A DNA stretch of 64,000 nt, from NCBI RefSeq assembly GCF_015863205.1, contig NZ_JACBXQ010000002.1:124001-188000 (forward strand), in the 5' to 3' direction. The DNA comes from Facklamia lactis. GTDB taxonomy: Bacteria; Bacillota; Bacilli; Lactobacillales; Aerococcaceae. The translations under genes and the position numbers were made by a program. Under the pieces are notes generated by a model, which saw only the letters and a program-made list of their open reading frames with translations, had not been told where the DNA came from and made no database searches. Below are positions 52,872 through 62,686 of the stretch, one piece after another; the first letter of the stretch is position 1, and each line of letters begins with the position of its first letter.

Positions 52872-53014
52872 GCTTTCACCTACTTCACATATTCCACTCT
52901 ATTATACCTGAGCTAGTTATCTATGCATCCTACCCTAGCATGATATACTTTTGCTTCCATTTAATCTTAACTGATAAATAAGAATATATTGGTAAATATT
53001 CTTGAACAATCAAA

Positions 53015-53041
53015 AACAACATCACTTTTTGCGATGTCGTT
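53015..53041 (-). terminator. Terminator of the glgBCDA operon
   Basis: AACGACATCGC / GTGATGTTGTT stem (two G-U pairs) with an AAAAA loop; seven bases past the glgA stop, then TTTGATTG. Confidence 0.75.
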
Positions 53042-53048
53042 AATAATT

Positions 53049-54488
53049 TTATTCAGATAATAACTCTTGATATAGATTGAGGTATTGCTTAGCAGGATTC
53101 TCCCAAGAAAAGTTCTCTTTCATAGCCTGTTTCATAAGTTTCTCCCATTGAGCAGGATGATCGTAAAAAACTTCTAAAGCAAAATAAATCGTATTTAGCA
53201 TCGTTCGACTATTAAAACCAGAGAATGAAAAACCTGTTCCTTCACCCGTAAATTGATTATAGGCTTGGACCGTATCTTTTAAACCTCCTGTTTCGTGCAC
53301 AATTGGCAGGGTACCATAACGCATCGCAATCATTTGAGATAAGCCACACGGTTCAAAAGCACTTGGCATTAGAAACATATCTGAACCTGCGTATATTAAC
53401 TGAGCTAAATTAATATCAAATTGAATACATGCTCTCATTGAATCATGGTAACGATTTTCAAAATATCGGAAGGAATGCTCAAAATTCGCATCACCGGTTC
53501 CTAATATAATCACTTGAACTCTTGCTTGTAACAACTCATCCAGTACTTCTTCTATCAGTTGAAAACCTTTTTGGTCCGTTAATCGACTAATCATTCCAAT
53601 TATCGGAATACTCGGATCTTTTTTTAGTCCCAGCTTCTCCTGTAAAATAACTTTATTCTCTTTTTTACCAGACAGATCTTCAATAGAAAAATGAACAGAT
53701 AGTTTGGGGTCAGTGGCTGGATCATTTAACTGATAATCGATTCCATTCACAATTCCTTTTACTTTCCATGCATTATACTGAAGGACCCCTTCTAGGCCTT
53801 CTCCAAATTCAGGTGTCATAATTTCTTGAGCATAAGATGGACTCACCGTTGTCACCCGATCAGAAAAGTTGATTCCACCTTTAAGGAAATTAATTCGATC
53901 CCCCATTTTCAATCCATCATCTGTAAAAGTATTGTACCCTGTCCCAAATACATTCGGTAACATCCATGCATCATAATTCCCTTGAAAGCGAATATTGTGA
54001 ATGGTTAACACTTTTCGAATGTTCTGTAGACGATTTTTCCAATGATAACGATCTACTAATAAAACCGGAACCATCGCCGTCTGCCAATCATTACAATGAA
54101 TTAAATCGGGAATCCAATCAATTACTTCTAACATTTCAATAATGGCTGTGGAGAAATAAGCAAAGCGTTCCCCATCATCCCACTCTCCATATAATCCTGC
54201 TCGATCGAAATAAGTTAAATTGTCAATAAAATAAAAGATAATCCCATCCAATTCTAATTGCTTTATACCGCAATAGACATTTTTATGTCCTAATTGGAAT
54301 CGGAAATGCTTTAATTCAACCAACTCTTCTTTATATCTCGGTGGCATCTGAGAATAATTTGGGAGCACCACTCGAATATCAACCTCTGGTTCTTTAGCTA
54401 ACGTTTTAGGCAAAGCATATGAAACATCTCCCAGACCACCTGTTTTAAAAAAGGGAGCTGATTCTGCGGATGCAAACAAAATTTTCAT
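53049..54488 (-). CDS. glgA: Glycogen synthase (ADP-glucose)
   Basis: 479 residues of GT5 type: the N-terminal KTGGLGDV binds ADP-glucose, then HCNDWQTAMVPVLL, LTIHNIRFQG, and the C-terminal Rossmann half with GMISRLTDQKGF, EPCGLSQMIAMRYG and the catalytic-site GGLKDTV. Extends alpha-1,4-glucan. Last gene of the glg operon. ATG 54488 follows AAGGAGT; an upstream frame to 54536 has no such site. Confidence 0.97.
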   Translation of the reverse strand: MKILFASAESAPFFKTGGLGDVSYALPKTLAKEPEVDIRVVLPNYSQMPPRYKEELVELKHFRFQLGHKNVYCGIKQLELDGIIFYFIDNLTYFDRAGLYGEWDDGERFAYFSTAIIEMLEVIDWIPDLIHCNDWQTAMVPVLLVDRYHWKNRLQNIRKVLTIHNIRFQGNYDAWMLPNVFGTGYNTFTDDGLKMGDRINFLKGGINFSDRVTTVSPSYAQEIMTPEFGEGLEGVLQYNAWKVKGIVNGIDYQLNDPATDPKLSVHFSIEDLSGKKENKVILQEKLGLKKDPSIPIIGMISRLTDQKGFQLIEEVLDELLQARVQVIILGTGDANFEHSFRYFENRYHDSMRACIQFDINLAQLIYAGSDMFLMPSAFEPCGLSQMIAMRYGTLPIVHETGGLKDTVQAYNQFTGEGTGFSFSGFNSRTMLNTIYFALEVFYDHPAQWEKLMKQAMKENFSWENPAKQYLNLYQELLSE

Positions 54489-54498
54489 TTTCGACTCC

Positions 54499-55653
54499 TT
54501 ACTTGATACTGGTAGCGATACGCTCATTCTTCGCAATCACTTTTATATCATCAGGTTTACCCATAATCGAAATTCCAGGTTCTACTATCACATTTTTATC
54601 CAAAATCGCATACTCAATTCTTGCCCCTTCACCAATCTGGGCGCCTTGGAGAATCACAGAATTTCGAACAATGGCATTCTCTTCCACCACTACCCGTCGA
54701 TTTAATAAGGAGTCAACTACCTCACCATATATCGTTACTCCTGTAGCAATAATCGCATTTCTAACATAAGAACGTGCATGATAGTAGGTAGGTATTCCAT
54801 TCTTTGTTTTAGTTAAAACTGGCTGACTAGTATGAAATAAAGCCATAAAAGACTGATGATTTAACATATCCATGTTCGCTTCAAAATAAGACTCGACACT
54901 ATTAATATTTGCTGCATACCCAGTATATTCATAAGCATTTACACTATAATCTAGTAGCTTGGTTTGAATCAAATCATCCAATTCAAGGAATAAATGATTA
55001 GCAAGCGCCTCATCAATTAAATCAATTAAAAATTCTACACTAACAAAATACATATTCATGCTCGCCGAAACCGTATCTACTGCGGGTTTTTCTGAATTTT
55101 GCATCAGTTTAACTAATCTTTTATGATCATCAAATTCAAGTATCCGTTCATTCGGATCATCTTTACCAACTCTTGAAGCCAAAATATTCTTATACACGAT
55201 AGTAACATCTTTACCTGATTCTATATGATGACTACGCATGCTTCTAATATCAATATTCGCTAAAATTTTAGATCCTGACACAAAAACATAATCCGCTTCT
55301 GATCTCTCAAGGAAAAGACGGTGATTAAAATAATAATCCTCATAATCATTCTCTAAATGATGAGCAGCCTTCCATTTCTGTTGCGAAAAAGTAAAAATTC
55401 CTCCTGCAATTTTTGAATCAAAGTCCCAAGATTCTCCTGATCGAACGTGATCATAGATAGAACGGCCAGATTCTCCAATAAATAAGGCTACTGAATTGAC
55501 ATCGGCATATGACAATGAAGAGAGAGAAAAATCAATAATTCGATAGCGACTTGCAAAAGGCAAGGCAGCAATTGGACGGTTATATGTCAAAGGATAAATA
55601 TAACGATTATCTGCTGTTAAGTTTAGGATCGCACATGTTTTATTCTTCACCAT
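54499..55653 (-). CDS. glgD: Glucose-1-phosphate adenylyltransferase regulatory subunit GlgD
   Basis: 384 residues, homologous to GlgC but with the N-terminal pyrophosphorylase loop degenerate ([22 protein letters not shown] instead of GGxGTRL). The middle has [20 protein letters not shown] and the C-terminal left-handed beta helix ([31 protein letters not shown]). In Firmicutes GlgD forms an active heterotetramer with GlgC. Start overlaps the end of glgC by 14 bases; GGAGG lies 11 bases upstream. Confidence 0.95.
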   Translation of the reverse strand: MVKNKTCAILNLTADNRYIYPLTYNRPIAALPFASRYRIIDFSLSSLSYADVNSVALFIGESGRSIYDHVRSGESWDFDSKIAGGIFTFSQQKWKAAHHLENDYEDYYFNHRLFLERSEADYVFVSGSKILANIDIRSMRSHHIESGKDVTIVYKNILASRVGKDDPNERILEFDDHKRLVKLMQNSEKPAVDTVSASMNMYFVSVEFLIDLIDEALANHLFLELDDLIQTKLLDYSVNAYEYTGYAANINSVESYFEANMDMLNHQSFMALFHTSQPVLTKTKNGIPTYYHARSYVRNAIIATGVTIYGEVVDSLLNRRVVVEENAIVRNSVILQGAQIGEGARIEYAILDKNVIVEPGISIMGKPDDIKVIAKNERIATSIK

Positions 55654-56791
55654 CGTTTTTCGGACCTCCTACCTTATCTCCAAATCCAACAACTGCAATA
55701 TTATCTTTTGTTCCCACTACCAAGGCACCATCAGCAACCGTTGCTTTTTCCCCGATAATGGCATATTCAATCGTACAAGATGCCCCAATGGTCGCATTGG
55801 CCATTATAACTGAGTCTTTAACATAAGAATCAAGTCCTACTTTTACATTTTGAGATAGTATAGAATGATGAATCTCTCCCGCAACATAGCAACCATCTGT
55901 AATGAAGGAATCATAAACTGCGGCATGCTCTGTAATCACTTGTGGTGGAGAAACTGGCGTATGAGAATAAATTCTCCACGAGGCTTCTGACTGATATAAA
56001 GGATGATTTAAGTCTAGAACTTCCATGTTTGCTTCCCATAAACTAGAAATCGTTCCGACATCCTTCCAATAACCTTCAAATGAATAAGCATAACAAGGCT
56101 CCCCATTCTCAAGATAAGTTGGGATCACATTCTTACCAAAATCTTCTAATTCACGATCTTTAGCAGCATCCTCAACTAAATATCGGCGTAAGATTGACCA
56201 ATTAAAAATATAGATTCCCATTGATGCCAGATTCGATTGAGGTTCTTTTGGTTTTTCCTCAAACTCAATAATTCTTCCACCTTGATCAGTATTCATAATC
56301 CCAAACCTGGATGCTTCTTCTATGGGAACAGGAATAACTCCTACGGTCAAGCTCGATTCTTTTTGTTTATGATAGTCTAAGATTGCTGAATAATCCATCT
56401 TGTAAATATGATCCCCAGATAGAACCAGCACGTACTCTGGATTTTTTGAATCAATATAAGAAATATTCTGAAAAATAGCATTTGCTGTCCCTTTAAACCA
56501 TTTTTCACCATCAGAAGAAGAATACGGTTGAAGAATGGTTGCACCACCATCGCGTGTATTTAATCCCCAAGAAGCTCCATTGCCAATATGTTCATTCAAC
56601 TCTAGGGGTTGATACTGAGTCACCACCCCCACATTATTAATATTAGAATTGGCACAGTTACTCAATGCAAAATCAATAATACGATATTTGCCACCAAAAG
56701 GAACTGCTGGTTTGGCAATATGTTTAGTCAGTAGACCTAATCGAGTCCCTTGACCACCTGCTAGAATCATAGCTATTATTTGGTTTTTCAT
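55640..56791 (-). CDS. glgC: Glucose-1-phosphate adenylyltransferase catalytic subunit
   Basis: 383 residues: [34 protein letters not shown] is the complete nucleotidyl transferase loop; [10 protein letters not shown] the metal and glucose-1-phosphate site; the C-terminal beta helix is present. Makes ADP-glucose for GlgA. The only good start is ATG 56791; the GGAG site is 30 bases upstream at the end of glgB, separated by a small hairpin (GAAAG / CTTTC), which could bring the two together. The intergenic gap after glgB is 44 bases. Confidence 0.95.
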   Translation of the reverse strand: MKNQIIAMILAGGQGTRLGLLTKHIAKPAVPFGGKYRIIDFALSNCANSNINNVGVVTQYQPLELNEHIGNGASWGLNTRDGGATILQPYSSSDGEKWFKGTANAIFQNISYIDSKNPEYVLVLSGDHIYKMDYSAILDYHKQKESSLTVGVIPVPIEEASRFGIMNTDQGGRIIEFEEKPKEPQSNLASMGIYIFNWSILRRYLVEDAAKDRELEDFGKNVIPTYLENGEPCYAYSFEGYWKDVGTISSLWEANMEVLDLNHPLYQSEASWRIYSHTPVSPPQVITEHAAVYDSFITDGCYVAGEIHHSILSQNVKVGLDSYVKDSVIMANATIGASCTIEYAIIGEKATVADGALVVGTKDNIAVVGFGDKVGGPKNDGEE

Positions 56792-56835
56792 ATGTCTTTT
56801 AGAAAGTGTAAAAACTTTCTTTCTCCTTTCCAATA

Positions 56836-58734
56836 TTAATTTGACTCAGATTGTAATTGAATATATAGAACTGATAGGCCTGGAAGCTCAAGTAAAATCG
56901 AGTCAACCTGATGGTTCCATGGTTTACCTTGACTTTGAATCACTTCACTTCGGCTATTTTCTACCCAGCCACCAAACTGCTGGTCTTGCGAATTCATTAA
57001 AACTTTATATTTTCCTGAAATTGGTACGCCAACTTGTACATTTGAACGCGTGACAGGAGTGAAATTACAAATAACGATTGTAAATTCATGTTCAAATTCA
57101 GAATGCCGAATAAAAGATAAGATACCATTTTCTAAATCATCTGCTTCTAGCACTGTCAGACCTTTTGGATCATGATCCAATTGATAGAATTCTGGATAAT
57201 CTAGTCCAATATGATTAAGCGTACTCATAAAGTAATGGTATTCACTATTAAAAGGCCTTTGTAACCCCGCCCAGTCAAGTTCCTCATAATATCGCCATTC
57301 TAAGTACTGGCCTAATTCATTCCCCATGAAATGTAGAACTTTTCCTGGTTGAGCGAGCATATAGGCATGCATAAGCCGAAGCGTGGCAAACTGATCCTGA
57401 CGACTACCAGGGATCTTATCGAGTAAAGAACGCTTGCCATGAACCACCTCATCATGTGAAAAAGGAAGGATATAACGCTCTTTATACTGATACATAAATA
57501 CAAAAGTAATAAGTCGTAAGTTTTCAGGACGATACAATGGATCTAATTCAAAAAAGCGAAGCACATCATTCATCCAGCCCATATTCCATTTATAATCAAA
57601 CCCCAAACCACCTTCTTCAACTGCTTGAGTAATCTTTTCTCTACTTGTCGATTCTTCTGCAATCATATAAATATCAGGGAAAACTTCATGAATAGCCTGA
57701 TTCATCTTTTGTATAAATGCGACCCCTTGTTTGTTAATATTATTCCCCTCTTCGTTGGGAGTCCAAGGGCCAGGATCAAAGTCAAGATAAAGCATATTCG
57801 AAACTGCATCAACTCGGACCCCATCTACATGAAATTCTTCAATCCAATAAAATAAATTGGAAATTAGAAATGACTGGACTTGATTTTTACCTAAATCAAA
57901 ATTTAAGGTCCCCCAACCACGATTAGTAGCACGATTTTCATCTTGATATTCATAAGTAGGAGTTCCATCAAAATAGGCTAAAGCATTGGCATTCCGATTA
58001 AAATGGCCTGGCACCCAATCTAAAATAATTCCTATACCGGCCTGATGAGCCTGATCAATAAAATACTTTAATTCCTCAGTCGTTCCATAGCGGCCTGCTA
58101 CTGCAAAATAACCTGTAATTTGATATCCCCATGAAGCTTCTAATGGATGATCCATCAATGGCATAAACTCTATATGAGTATATCCCATTTTTTTTACATA
58201 AGGAATCAAGCTACCCGCTAACTCATAAAACGTATAATAGCGACCATCAGGATGTTGTCGCCAAGATGTAGGATGAACCTCATAGATTTGTAAAGGAGTT
58301 CCAAATTTATCCTTTTTTGCACGTGAATCTAACCAAACCTGATCGTCCCAATGATAGTCATCTAAATCCCAAACTACCGATGCATCTTTAGGAGGGATCT
58401 CAAAATTCATGCCAAATGGATCTATTTTATATTCAATGTGCCCATTACCATGATCAATCCCATATCTATAACATTGACCCTGTTCGGCATTCGAACAAAA
58501 AAGTGTCCAAACTCCACCATCTAACTTGACCATCGGTATATTTGCCCATGAAGAAAAATCTCCTTGCAAATAAACCTGCCAAGCATTGGGAGCCCAGACA
58601 CTAAATTGAAAACCTTCTATTCCATCATACACCTGTCTCTTAGAACCTAAGAAACGATAAGCATACCGATGGTTGCCTTCATTAAAATAATATATATCTT
58701 CTAATAAATTATCCGGGTACATCTGACTAAGCAT
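56836..58734 (-). CDS. glgB: 1,4-alpha-glucan branching enzyme
   Basis: 632 residues of GH13 type: N-terminal carbohydrate-binding module ([27 protein letters not shown]), [37 protein letters not shown] (nucleophile Asp), MIAEESTS (acid/base Glu), [10 protein letters not shown] and a C-terminal beta domain. Introduces alpha-1,6 branches in glycogen. First gene of glgBCDA with AAAGGAGG. A cre-like sequence lies about 50 bases upstream. Confidence 0.97.
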   Translation of the reverse strand: MLSQMYPDNLLEDIYYFNEGNHRYAYRFLGSKRQVYDGIEGFQFSVWAPNAWQVYLQGDFSSWANIPMVKLDGGVWTLFCSNAEQGQCYRYGIDHGNGHIEYKIDPFGMNFEIPPKDASVVWDLDDYHWDDQVWLDSRAKKDKFGTPLQIYEVHPTSWRQHPDGRYYTFYELAGSLIPYVKKMGYTHIEFMPLMDHPLEASWGYQITGYFAVAGRYGTTEELKYFIDQAHQAGIGIILDWVPGHFNRNANALAYFDGTPTYEYQDENRATNRGWGTLNFDLGKNQVQSFLISNLFYWIEEFHVDGVRVDAVSNMLYLDFDPGPWTPNEEGNNINKQGVAFIQKMNQAIHEVFPDIYMIAEESTSREKITQAVEEGGLGFDYKWNMGWMNDVLRFFELDPLYRPENLRLITFVFMYQYKERYILPFSHDEVVHGKRSLLDKIPGSRQDQFATLRLMHAYMLAQPGKVLHFMGNELGQYLEWRYYEELDWAGLQRPFNSEYHYFMSTLNHIGLDYPEFYQLDHDPKGLTVLEADDLENGILSFIRHSEFEHEFTIVICNFTPVTRSNVQVGVPISGKYKVLMNSQDQQFGGWVENSRSEVIQSQGKPWNHQVDSILLELPGLSVLYIQLQSESN

Positions 58735-58889
58735 TTAGCAACCCTCCTTTACAAAAAAACGCTATTATCCTGACAAAAAAGAGGAAAGCGTTTGTATTTT
58801 TTTACTTAATCTAACCTATATCTTTATTCTAACTTAATTTGGAAAAGTTTGAAAGCATAACCATCTTAATTATTTTTTCTTTTTTTATA
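58735..58889. other. glgB upstream region
   Basis: Holds the glgB ribosome site, possible -10 and the cre-like site; no gene seen. Confidence 0.6.
58783..58796. promoter_or_regulatory. cre-like site upstream of glgB
   Basis: GGAAAGCGTTTGTA matches the CcpA consensus with two deviations. It lies 49-62 bases before the glgB start, just upstream of a GATAAT sequence that may be the -10 box. Confidence 0.4.
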
Positions 58890-58923
58890 AAAAAAGAACA
58901 CTTTGAAATTCAAAGTGTTCTTT
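58886..58923 (-). terminator. Terminator of the structured RNA
   Basis: 13-bp stem AAAGAACACTTTG / CAAAGTGTTCTTT with a five-base loop and T run on the minus strand. Confidence 0.85.
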
Positions 58924-59074
58924 GAGTACTAAGTACTCCGAATCGCAAAATATTCTTTTAAGAATACTTCAAAACTTGTTCACATCAAGCTTTGACCTGC
59001 CACCTTCCTGGTTTGAACTCTTAGTTCCAGGCAGCTTGCTTCCAATCTACCAGATTGTATTCGACTCATCGCAT
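58890..59074 (-). ncRNA. About 185-nt structured RNA, possible 6S RNA
   Basis: On the minus strand TTGACA (59109-59104) and TAAGAT (59086-59081) are spaced by 17 bases, and a perfect 13-bp hairpin with T run closes at 58923-58886, so a transcript of about 185 nt is defined. Inside, several hairpins nest (AATCT/AGATT; CCTGGAAC/GTTC...CCAGG; TGCC/GGCA; AAGCT/AGCTT). No open frame fits. Length, the CCTGGAAC-type 3' hairpin and independent promoter are like 6S RNA, but I could not confirm the family. It is independent of glgB, which starts over 150 bases later. Confidence 0.5.
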
Positions 59075-59080
59075 GCAAAG

Positions 59081-59109
59081 ATCTTATCATAAGTATCCTA
59101 ACTTGTCAA
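59081..59109 (-). promoter_or_regulatory. Promoter of the structured RNA
   Basis: TTGACA-17-TAAGAT on the minus strand, predicting a start near 59074. Confidence 0.75.
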
Positions 59110-59145
59110 AATAACTATCATGATCAAACTTTTAACATAACAATT

Positions 59146-59535
59146 TTATGCATCTTTTTTATTCAACATTACCTCTAAACGGTATCCGTCTGGATCTGAC
59201 ACAAAAAAATAAGACGGTTCATGGCCCGGTAGCCCTTTTAGTTCAGTCGTTTCATATCCTGCATCAAGGCATTTTTGATGTTGCGCTTGAAGATCATCCA
59301 CTCCAATTGCCATATGACTAAATCCATTTCCAATTTCATATGGTTCCGAGTCATAATTATAAGTCAATTCTAACTCAAAATCAGAGCCCGGAACCACTAA
59401 ATACACTAAATCAAATCCATGTTCAGGGAATTTACGATCTCTACTAATCGTAAAATCAAAAATCTCTGTATAAAATTTTAAACTTGCTTCACGATCAACA
59501 ATTCGATAGCATGTGTGCAATAATTTTTGTACCAA
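59146..59535 (-). CDS. gloA: VOC family protein, lactoylglutathione lyase-like
   Basis: 129 residues with the glyoxalase I layout: LLHTCYRIVDREASLKFYTEIFDF, ELELTYNYDSEPYEIGNGFSHMAIGVDDL, YFVSDPDGYRLEVML; the four metal ligands (His, Glu, His, Glu) are present. Would isomerise methylglyoxal-thiol hemithioacetals; the thiol used is unknown because Lactobacillales vary in glutathione content. I prefer TTG 59535 (eight bases after GGAAGG); a GTG at 59544 is the alternative. Confidence 0.85.
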   Translation of the reverse strand: MVQKLLHTCYRIVDREASLKFYTEIFDFTISRDRKFPEHGFDLVYLVVPGSDFELELTYNYDSEPYEIGNGFSHMAIGVDDLQAQHQKCLDAGYETTELKGLPGHEPSYFFVSDPDGYRLEVMLNKKDA

Positions 59536-59604
59536 AATAAACACCTTCCCCTTCTTAAGTTACTATCAATATAACAAACTTCACTCTAGTCTACAAAAAG
59601 AATG

Positions 59605-60012
59605 CTACATTTCCATTTTTTCAAAAGCTAAAGGGACGAGTTCGCCCACGCTTGTCTCTAAGATCTGTTGGTCATGACGAGTGAGATAAACTGGAGTTTG
59701 GGGGTTAGCCATTTCTACTAAAACTTGACGACAAATTGAACAGGGAGGTAAATAGCTTTCTGTATCCCCTGCAACTGCAATGGCTTTGATAAAGCCTGGT
59801 CGTTCCCCATCCGAAACAGCTGTAAAAATTGCCGACCGCTCTGCACAATTTGTGGCTCCGAAGGAGACATTCTCAACATTCACTCCTGTATATATTCTGT
59901 CATCTTGAGTCAAAATAGCACACCCCACTGGAAATTTAGAATAGGGAGAATAAGAATTCTTCATCACGTTTCTAGCCTCTTGTACTAATTTTTCAATGAT
60001 TACTTTATCCAT
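59605..60012 (-). CDS. cdd: Cytidine deaminase
   Basis: 135 residues, tetrameric type: SPYSKFPVGCAI, NVENVSFGATNCAERSAIF (zinc-binding CAE) and LPPCSICRQVLVEM (PCxxC). Deaminates cytidine and deoxycytidine in nucleoside salvage. ATG 60012 follows AGAGG; ten to fifteen bases after the upstream gene's stop, so it is probably in the same transcript. Confidence 0.95.
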   Translation of the reverse strand: MDKVIIEKLVQEARNVMKNSYSPYSKFPVGCAILTQDDRIYTGVNVENVSFGATNCAERSAIFTAVSDGERPGFIKAIAVAGDTESYLPPCSICRQVLVEMANPQTPVYLTRHDQQILETSVGELVPLAFEKMEM

Positions 60013-60028
60013 CAATAACCTCTTTTCT

Positions 60029-61378
60029 TTATTCCATTAACATTAAATCCACTACTTCTTCGGCTTGTATCTTAGCTTGAAGCACCATAGTCCGATTATC
60101 TGCAAAAGATATCCAGGTGCAATAATTCTGATTGCTCCCCAGATAGAATATCTTTCCATCAGGAACACCAAATTTTTCCTCCATTGTCACCAAAGAAATA
60201 GGTAATTGACTCTTTAATTCTTCTGTCTTGAACTGGTCGACGGGCAATTCTTTAAATGTTTCTTCTTGATAATGATTAAATGTTGCGATGACCAATTGCT
60301 TATCGCGATAGACTAATTCCACTATATAAACGTGTTCATCAGATAAAGCATAGTAATGATCCACTTGAGTTATTTCATCCAACTGTTGACTCTCAGTAGC
60401 TTCTCCTACTATTTCAAGAACATCATTAATAGTGACTGGAGTTAATTCTTGATCAGATTCTTTCACTCCCTCAACCAATTTTTTTGAGTTATCTAACTGA
60501 ATATCACCTAAAAATTGAGACAACTTCATATATTTATTCTTAAATTCACTAAAATTTTTGAAAGAAGATTCCTTTAGATGCGCAGGCAATAACCCTCTCA
60601 TCTTCTCTTTCAGTGAAGAGGTTTCGTCCACAATCATATTCTCAGAAGTACTCACTTCCTCAAATAAAGAATTAGATTTTATTTCCTCAATTTCTTCATT
60701 GATTGTAGGTAAGGTTTCAAACGTTTGATGATTATTTTCAATTGTGACTGGCCATTCTGATAAGAGCGTGTTTACCATTAATGGTTGCACTTCAGACATT
60801 ACTAAAGGATAATGACTCGTTATTTGCTTCTTATTTTTCGAATCCTGAATCACAATCTCTAGACTATGATCTTCTACTTCATCTTTACGTTTAAAGATCT
60901 CTACACTTCGATTAGCACTCCAGGCCTTAGCTAGAAGATCGCCTTCAGTTAAGTCACCTCCAAAATAAGCAATAGCCAAATAAATTAACCGATCTTCATA
61001 ATAGATCACCACAACTTCTGCCAGACTTTCTTGTTCTGATTTCTGCGTCAATTCGATTGACTGGCCTTTAAATGCTTTTTCTTTAAAGAGAAGATCGTGT
61101 TTTTTAACCTCAATCTCCTCATATTTTTCTTGGACTTTTTCAATCGCTTCTTCAACCTCAAAAACTTGGTAATAGTCCTCCTTAGCATCTGAATGGCGAT
61201 CAAAATATTTGTTTTTTGAATTGAACTTCGTAAAGACTTCATTTGCGGCTTGCCAATCATAGGAAGCTTCTAAAGCTGAGCTTTTCAAAATAGGCAAAGA
61301 TAAAATCAATAATAATCCTACAAATAGCTTTTCTTTAAAATATACTTTTATAATGCTCTCTCCATTCCTGCAAATCAC
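60029..61378 (-). CDS. Exported or membrane-anchored protein of unknown function
   Basis: 449 residues. A basic stretch and one hydrophobic segment (about 17-34, LFVGLLLILSLPILKSS) are followed by a long, mostly hydrophilic region. Two similar halves each contain a short beta-rich motif (VVVIYYEDRLIYLAIAYF and VYIVELVYRDKQLVIATFNHY), which suggests an internal duplication of about 60-residue domains separated by an acidic Ser/Glu-rich linker (about 220-300). I do not recognise a family. It begins with GTG that overlaps the TAG of the preceding gene (TAGTG), so it is coupled to the glutaredoxin-like gene. Confidence 0.65.
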   Translation of the reverse strand: MICRNGESIIKVYFKEKLFVGLLLILSLPILKSSALEASYDWQAANEVFTKFNSKNKYFDRHSDAKEDYYQVFEVEEAIEKVQEKYEEIEVKKHDLLFKEKAFKGQSIELTQKSEQESLAEVVVIYYEDRLIYLAIAYFGGDLTEGDLLAKAWSANRSVEIFKRKDEVEDHSLEIVIQDSKNKKQITSHYPLVMSEVQPLMVNTLLSEWPVTIENNHQTFETLPTINEEIEEIKSNSLFEEVSTSENMIVDETSSLKEKMRGLLPAHLKESSFKNFSEFKNKYMKLSQFLGDIQLDNSKKLVEGVKESDQELTPVTINDVLEIVGEATESQQLDEITQVDHYYALSDEHVYIVELVYRDKQLVIATFNHYQEETFKELPVDQFKTEELKSQLPISLVTMEEKFGVPDGKIFYLGSNQNYCTWISFADNRTMVLQAKIQAEEVVDLMLME

Positions 61379-61614
61379 TAATCAAGTTCAAAATAAAATT
61401 GATCATTTTGATATAATACAGGCACTCCAACAAGTCCTTGCTTTTTAACATCCTCAAACTCAGGACGTGCGTCACGCCATTTAAGAAATTCTTTTAGCCC
61501 TTTCATAGAGTCTGTAATGTTAACTTCCTGATACTCAATCCCTCTATTTTTTAATTTTGTTACAAAGTCAGAAGTATTAGGACACTTATCAGAATAATAA
61601 AGAATTGTTGACAT
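61378..61614 (-). CDS. Glutaredoxin-like protein
   Basis: 78 residues: ILYYSDKCPNTSDFVTKLKNRGIEYQEVNITDS and LVGVPVLYQNDQFYF follow the glutaredoxin fold, with the active site CPNT in place of CPYC, hence a single redox cysteine. Known relatives are small glutaredoxin-related proteins of lactic acid bacteria; substrate not known. ATG 61614 lies nine bases after AAGGAG. Confidence 0.8.
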   Translation of the reverse strand: MSTILYYSDKCPNTSDFVTKLKNRGIEYQEVNITDSMKGLKEFLKWRDARPEFEDVKKQGLVGVPVLYQNDQFYFELD

Positions 61615-61762
61615 TTTACTCATCTCCTTAGTATTATTAGTTTTTATTATACAATAATCCATTCACTTCTCCTACTTTTGTAGGAATTTCATAGACTTTC
61701 ATTGATAATTTTTTTACCACAAGCTAAACTAATGAAGTATTTAATAATTGGAGGCTTTCAAT

Positions 61763-62590
61763 ATGGAAACAATCAAAGATTGGTTTTGGCGGTTTGTCAA
61801 AGGAATGTTCATAGGTTCTGGTTTTATTTTACCCGGTGTCTCTGGAGGGGCATTAGCAGCAATTTTTGGATTATATGAACGGATTATTCGCTTTTTGGCT
61901 AACCTAACAAAAGATTTCGTTAATAATATTATTTTTTTCCTTCCTGTAGGATTAGGGGCATTAGCCGGTATTGTCATTCTATCTTTTGGCGTGAGCCATG
62001 TATTAGAAAATTATCAGACCCTTGTCATGTGGTTTTTTGTAGGTTGTATTGTCGGGATGCTCCCTTCCTTATGGAAAGAAGCAGGTGAGAAAGGGCGTCA
62101 TAAGAGCGACCTTATTTTTATGGGAATTACAATCTTTATTGCTACAATCATTCTAGGCTTTGGTCAACAACTCTTTGGTGGTCAAGTCAATCCAAGTTTT
62201 GTAGCTTGGCTTATTGCCGGAGGCTTAATTGCCTTAGGTGTTTTAGTGCCAGGGCTTAGTCCTTCTAACTTCATCTTTTATATGGGCTTATATCAAGCCA
62301 TGTCAGATGGCTTTAAATCGCTTGATTTCTCGGTCATTATCCCGATCGGAATTGGTGGTTTACTAACGGTTTTACTCTTTTCCAAAATGATTGAAAAGAT
62401 TTTTAATCATCATTACAGCAAGTTTTTCCACTTCGTCTTTGGAGTCGTCGTCGCGTCAACTTTTATGATTATTCCAACCGATTATAGTGGTTTTTCTCTT
62501 CTACATTATCTTCTGGCTTTCTTAATGTTGATTGCAGGAAGTTTACTTGGCTGGTGGATGTCAAAATTAGAAGAAAAATATAAAAAATAA
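61763..62590 (+). CDS. DUF368 membrane protein, PopT-type polyprenyl-phosphate transporter
   Basis: 275 residues with eight or so membrane spans. Family motifs: FIGSGFILPGVSGGALAAIFGLYERI and LGVLVPGLSPSNFIFYMGLYQAM, the two PG(V/L)S repeats of DUF368, arranged as an inverted duplication. DUF368 (PopT) proteins were shown to return undecaprenyl phosphate to the inner leaflet. ATG 61763 follows GGAGG by eight bases; the longer frame from 61748 starts inside that site. Confidence 0.9.
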   Translation: METIKDWFWRFVKGMFIGSGFILPGVSGGALAAIFGLYERIIRFLANLTKDFVNNIIFFLPVGLGALAGIVILSFGVSHVLENYQTLVMWFFVGCIVGMLPSLWKEAGEKGRHKSDLIFMGITIFIATIILGFGQQLFGGQVNPSFVAWLIAGGLIALGVLVPGLSPSNFIFYMGLYQAMSDGFKSLDFSVIIPIGIGGLLTVLLFSKMIEKIFNHHYSKFFHFVFGVVVASTFMIIPTDYSGFSLLHYLLAFLMLIAGSLLGWWMSKLEEKYKK

Positions 62591-62597
62591 TTCTAAC

Positions 62598-62686
62598 AAA
62601 AAAGCCTTTATTTGTACCGTCCCCCAAAAGTTAGACCAAAAATCTAACCATTGGCGGTCAGTACAATTCCACATTATGGCTTTTTT
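62598..62686 (+). terminator. Terminator of the DUF368 gene, split by an inserted palindrome
   Basis: AAAAAAGCC (62598-62606) and GGCTTTTTT (62678-62686) form the stem of a normal terminator, with a run of T after it. Between them lies the 55-bp palindrome at 62612-62666, i.e. inside the loop. Confidence 0.65.
62612..62666. repeat. 55-bp imperfect palindrome resembling IS3-family ends
   Basis: Outer arms TTGTAC / GTACAA, then CCGTCCCCCAAAAGTTAGA / TCTAACCATTGGCGG (imperfect), and a central CCAAAAA. The CCCCCAAAAGT core equals that of the element at 21433-21484. IS3-family origin is inferred from memory of such termini. Confidence 0.6.

Noticed and set aside
53049-58734. Horizontal transfer of the glycogen operon
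   Set aside because: Codon use, base composition and gene order look like the rest of the window.
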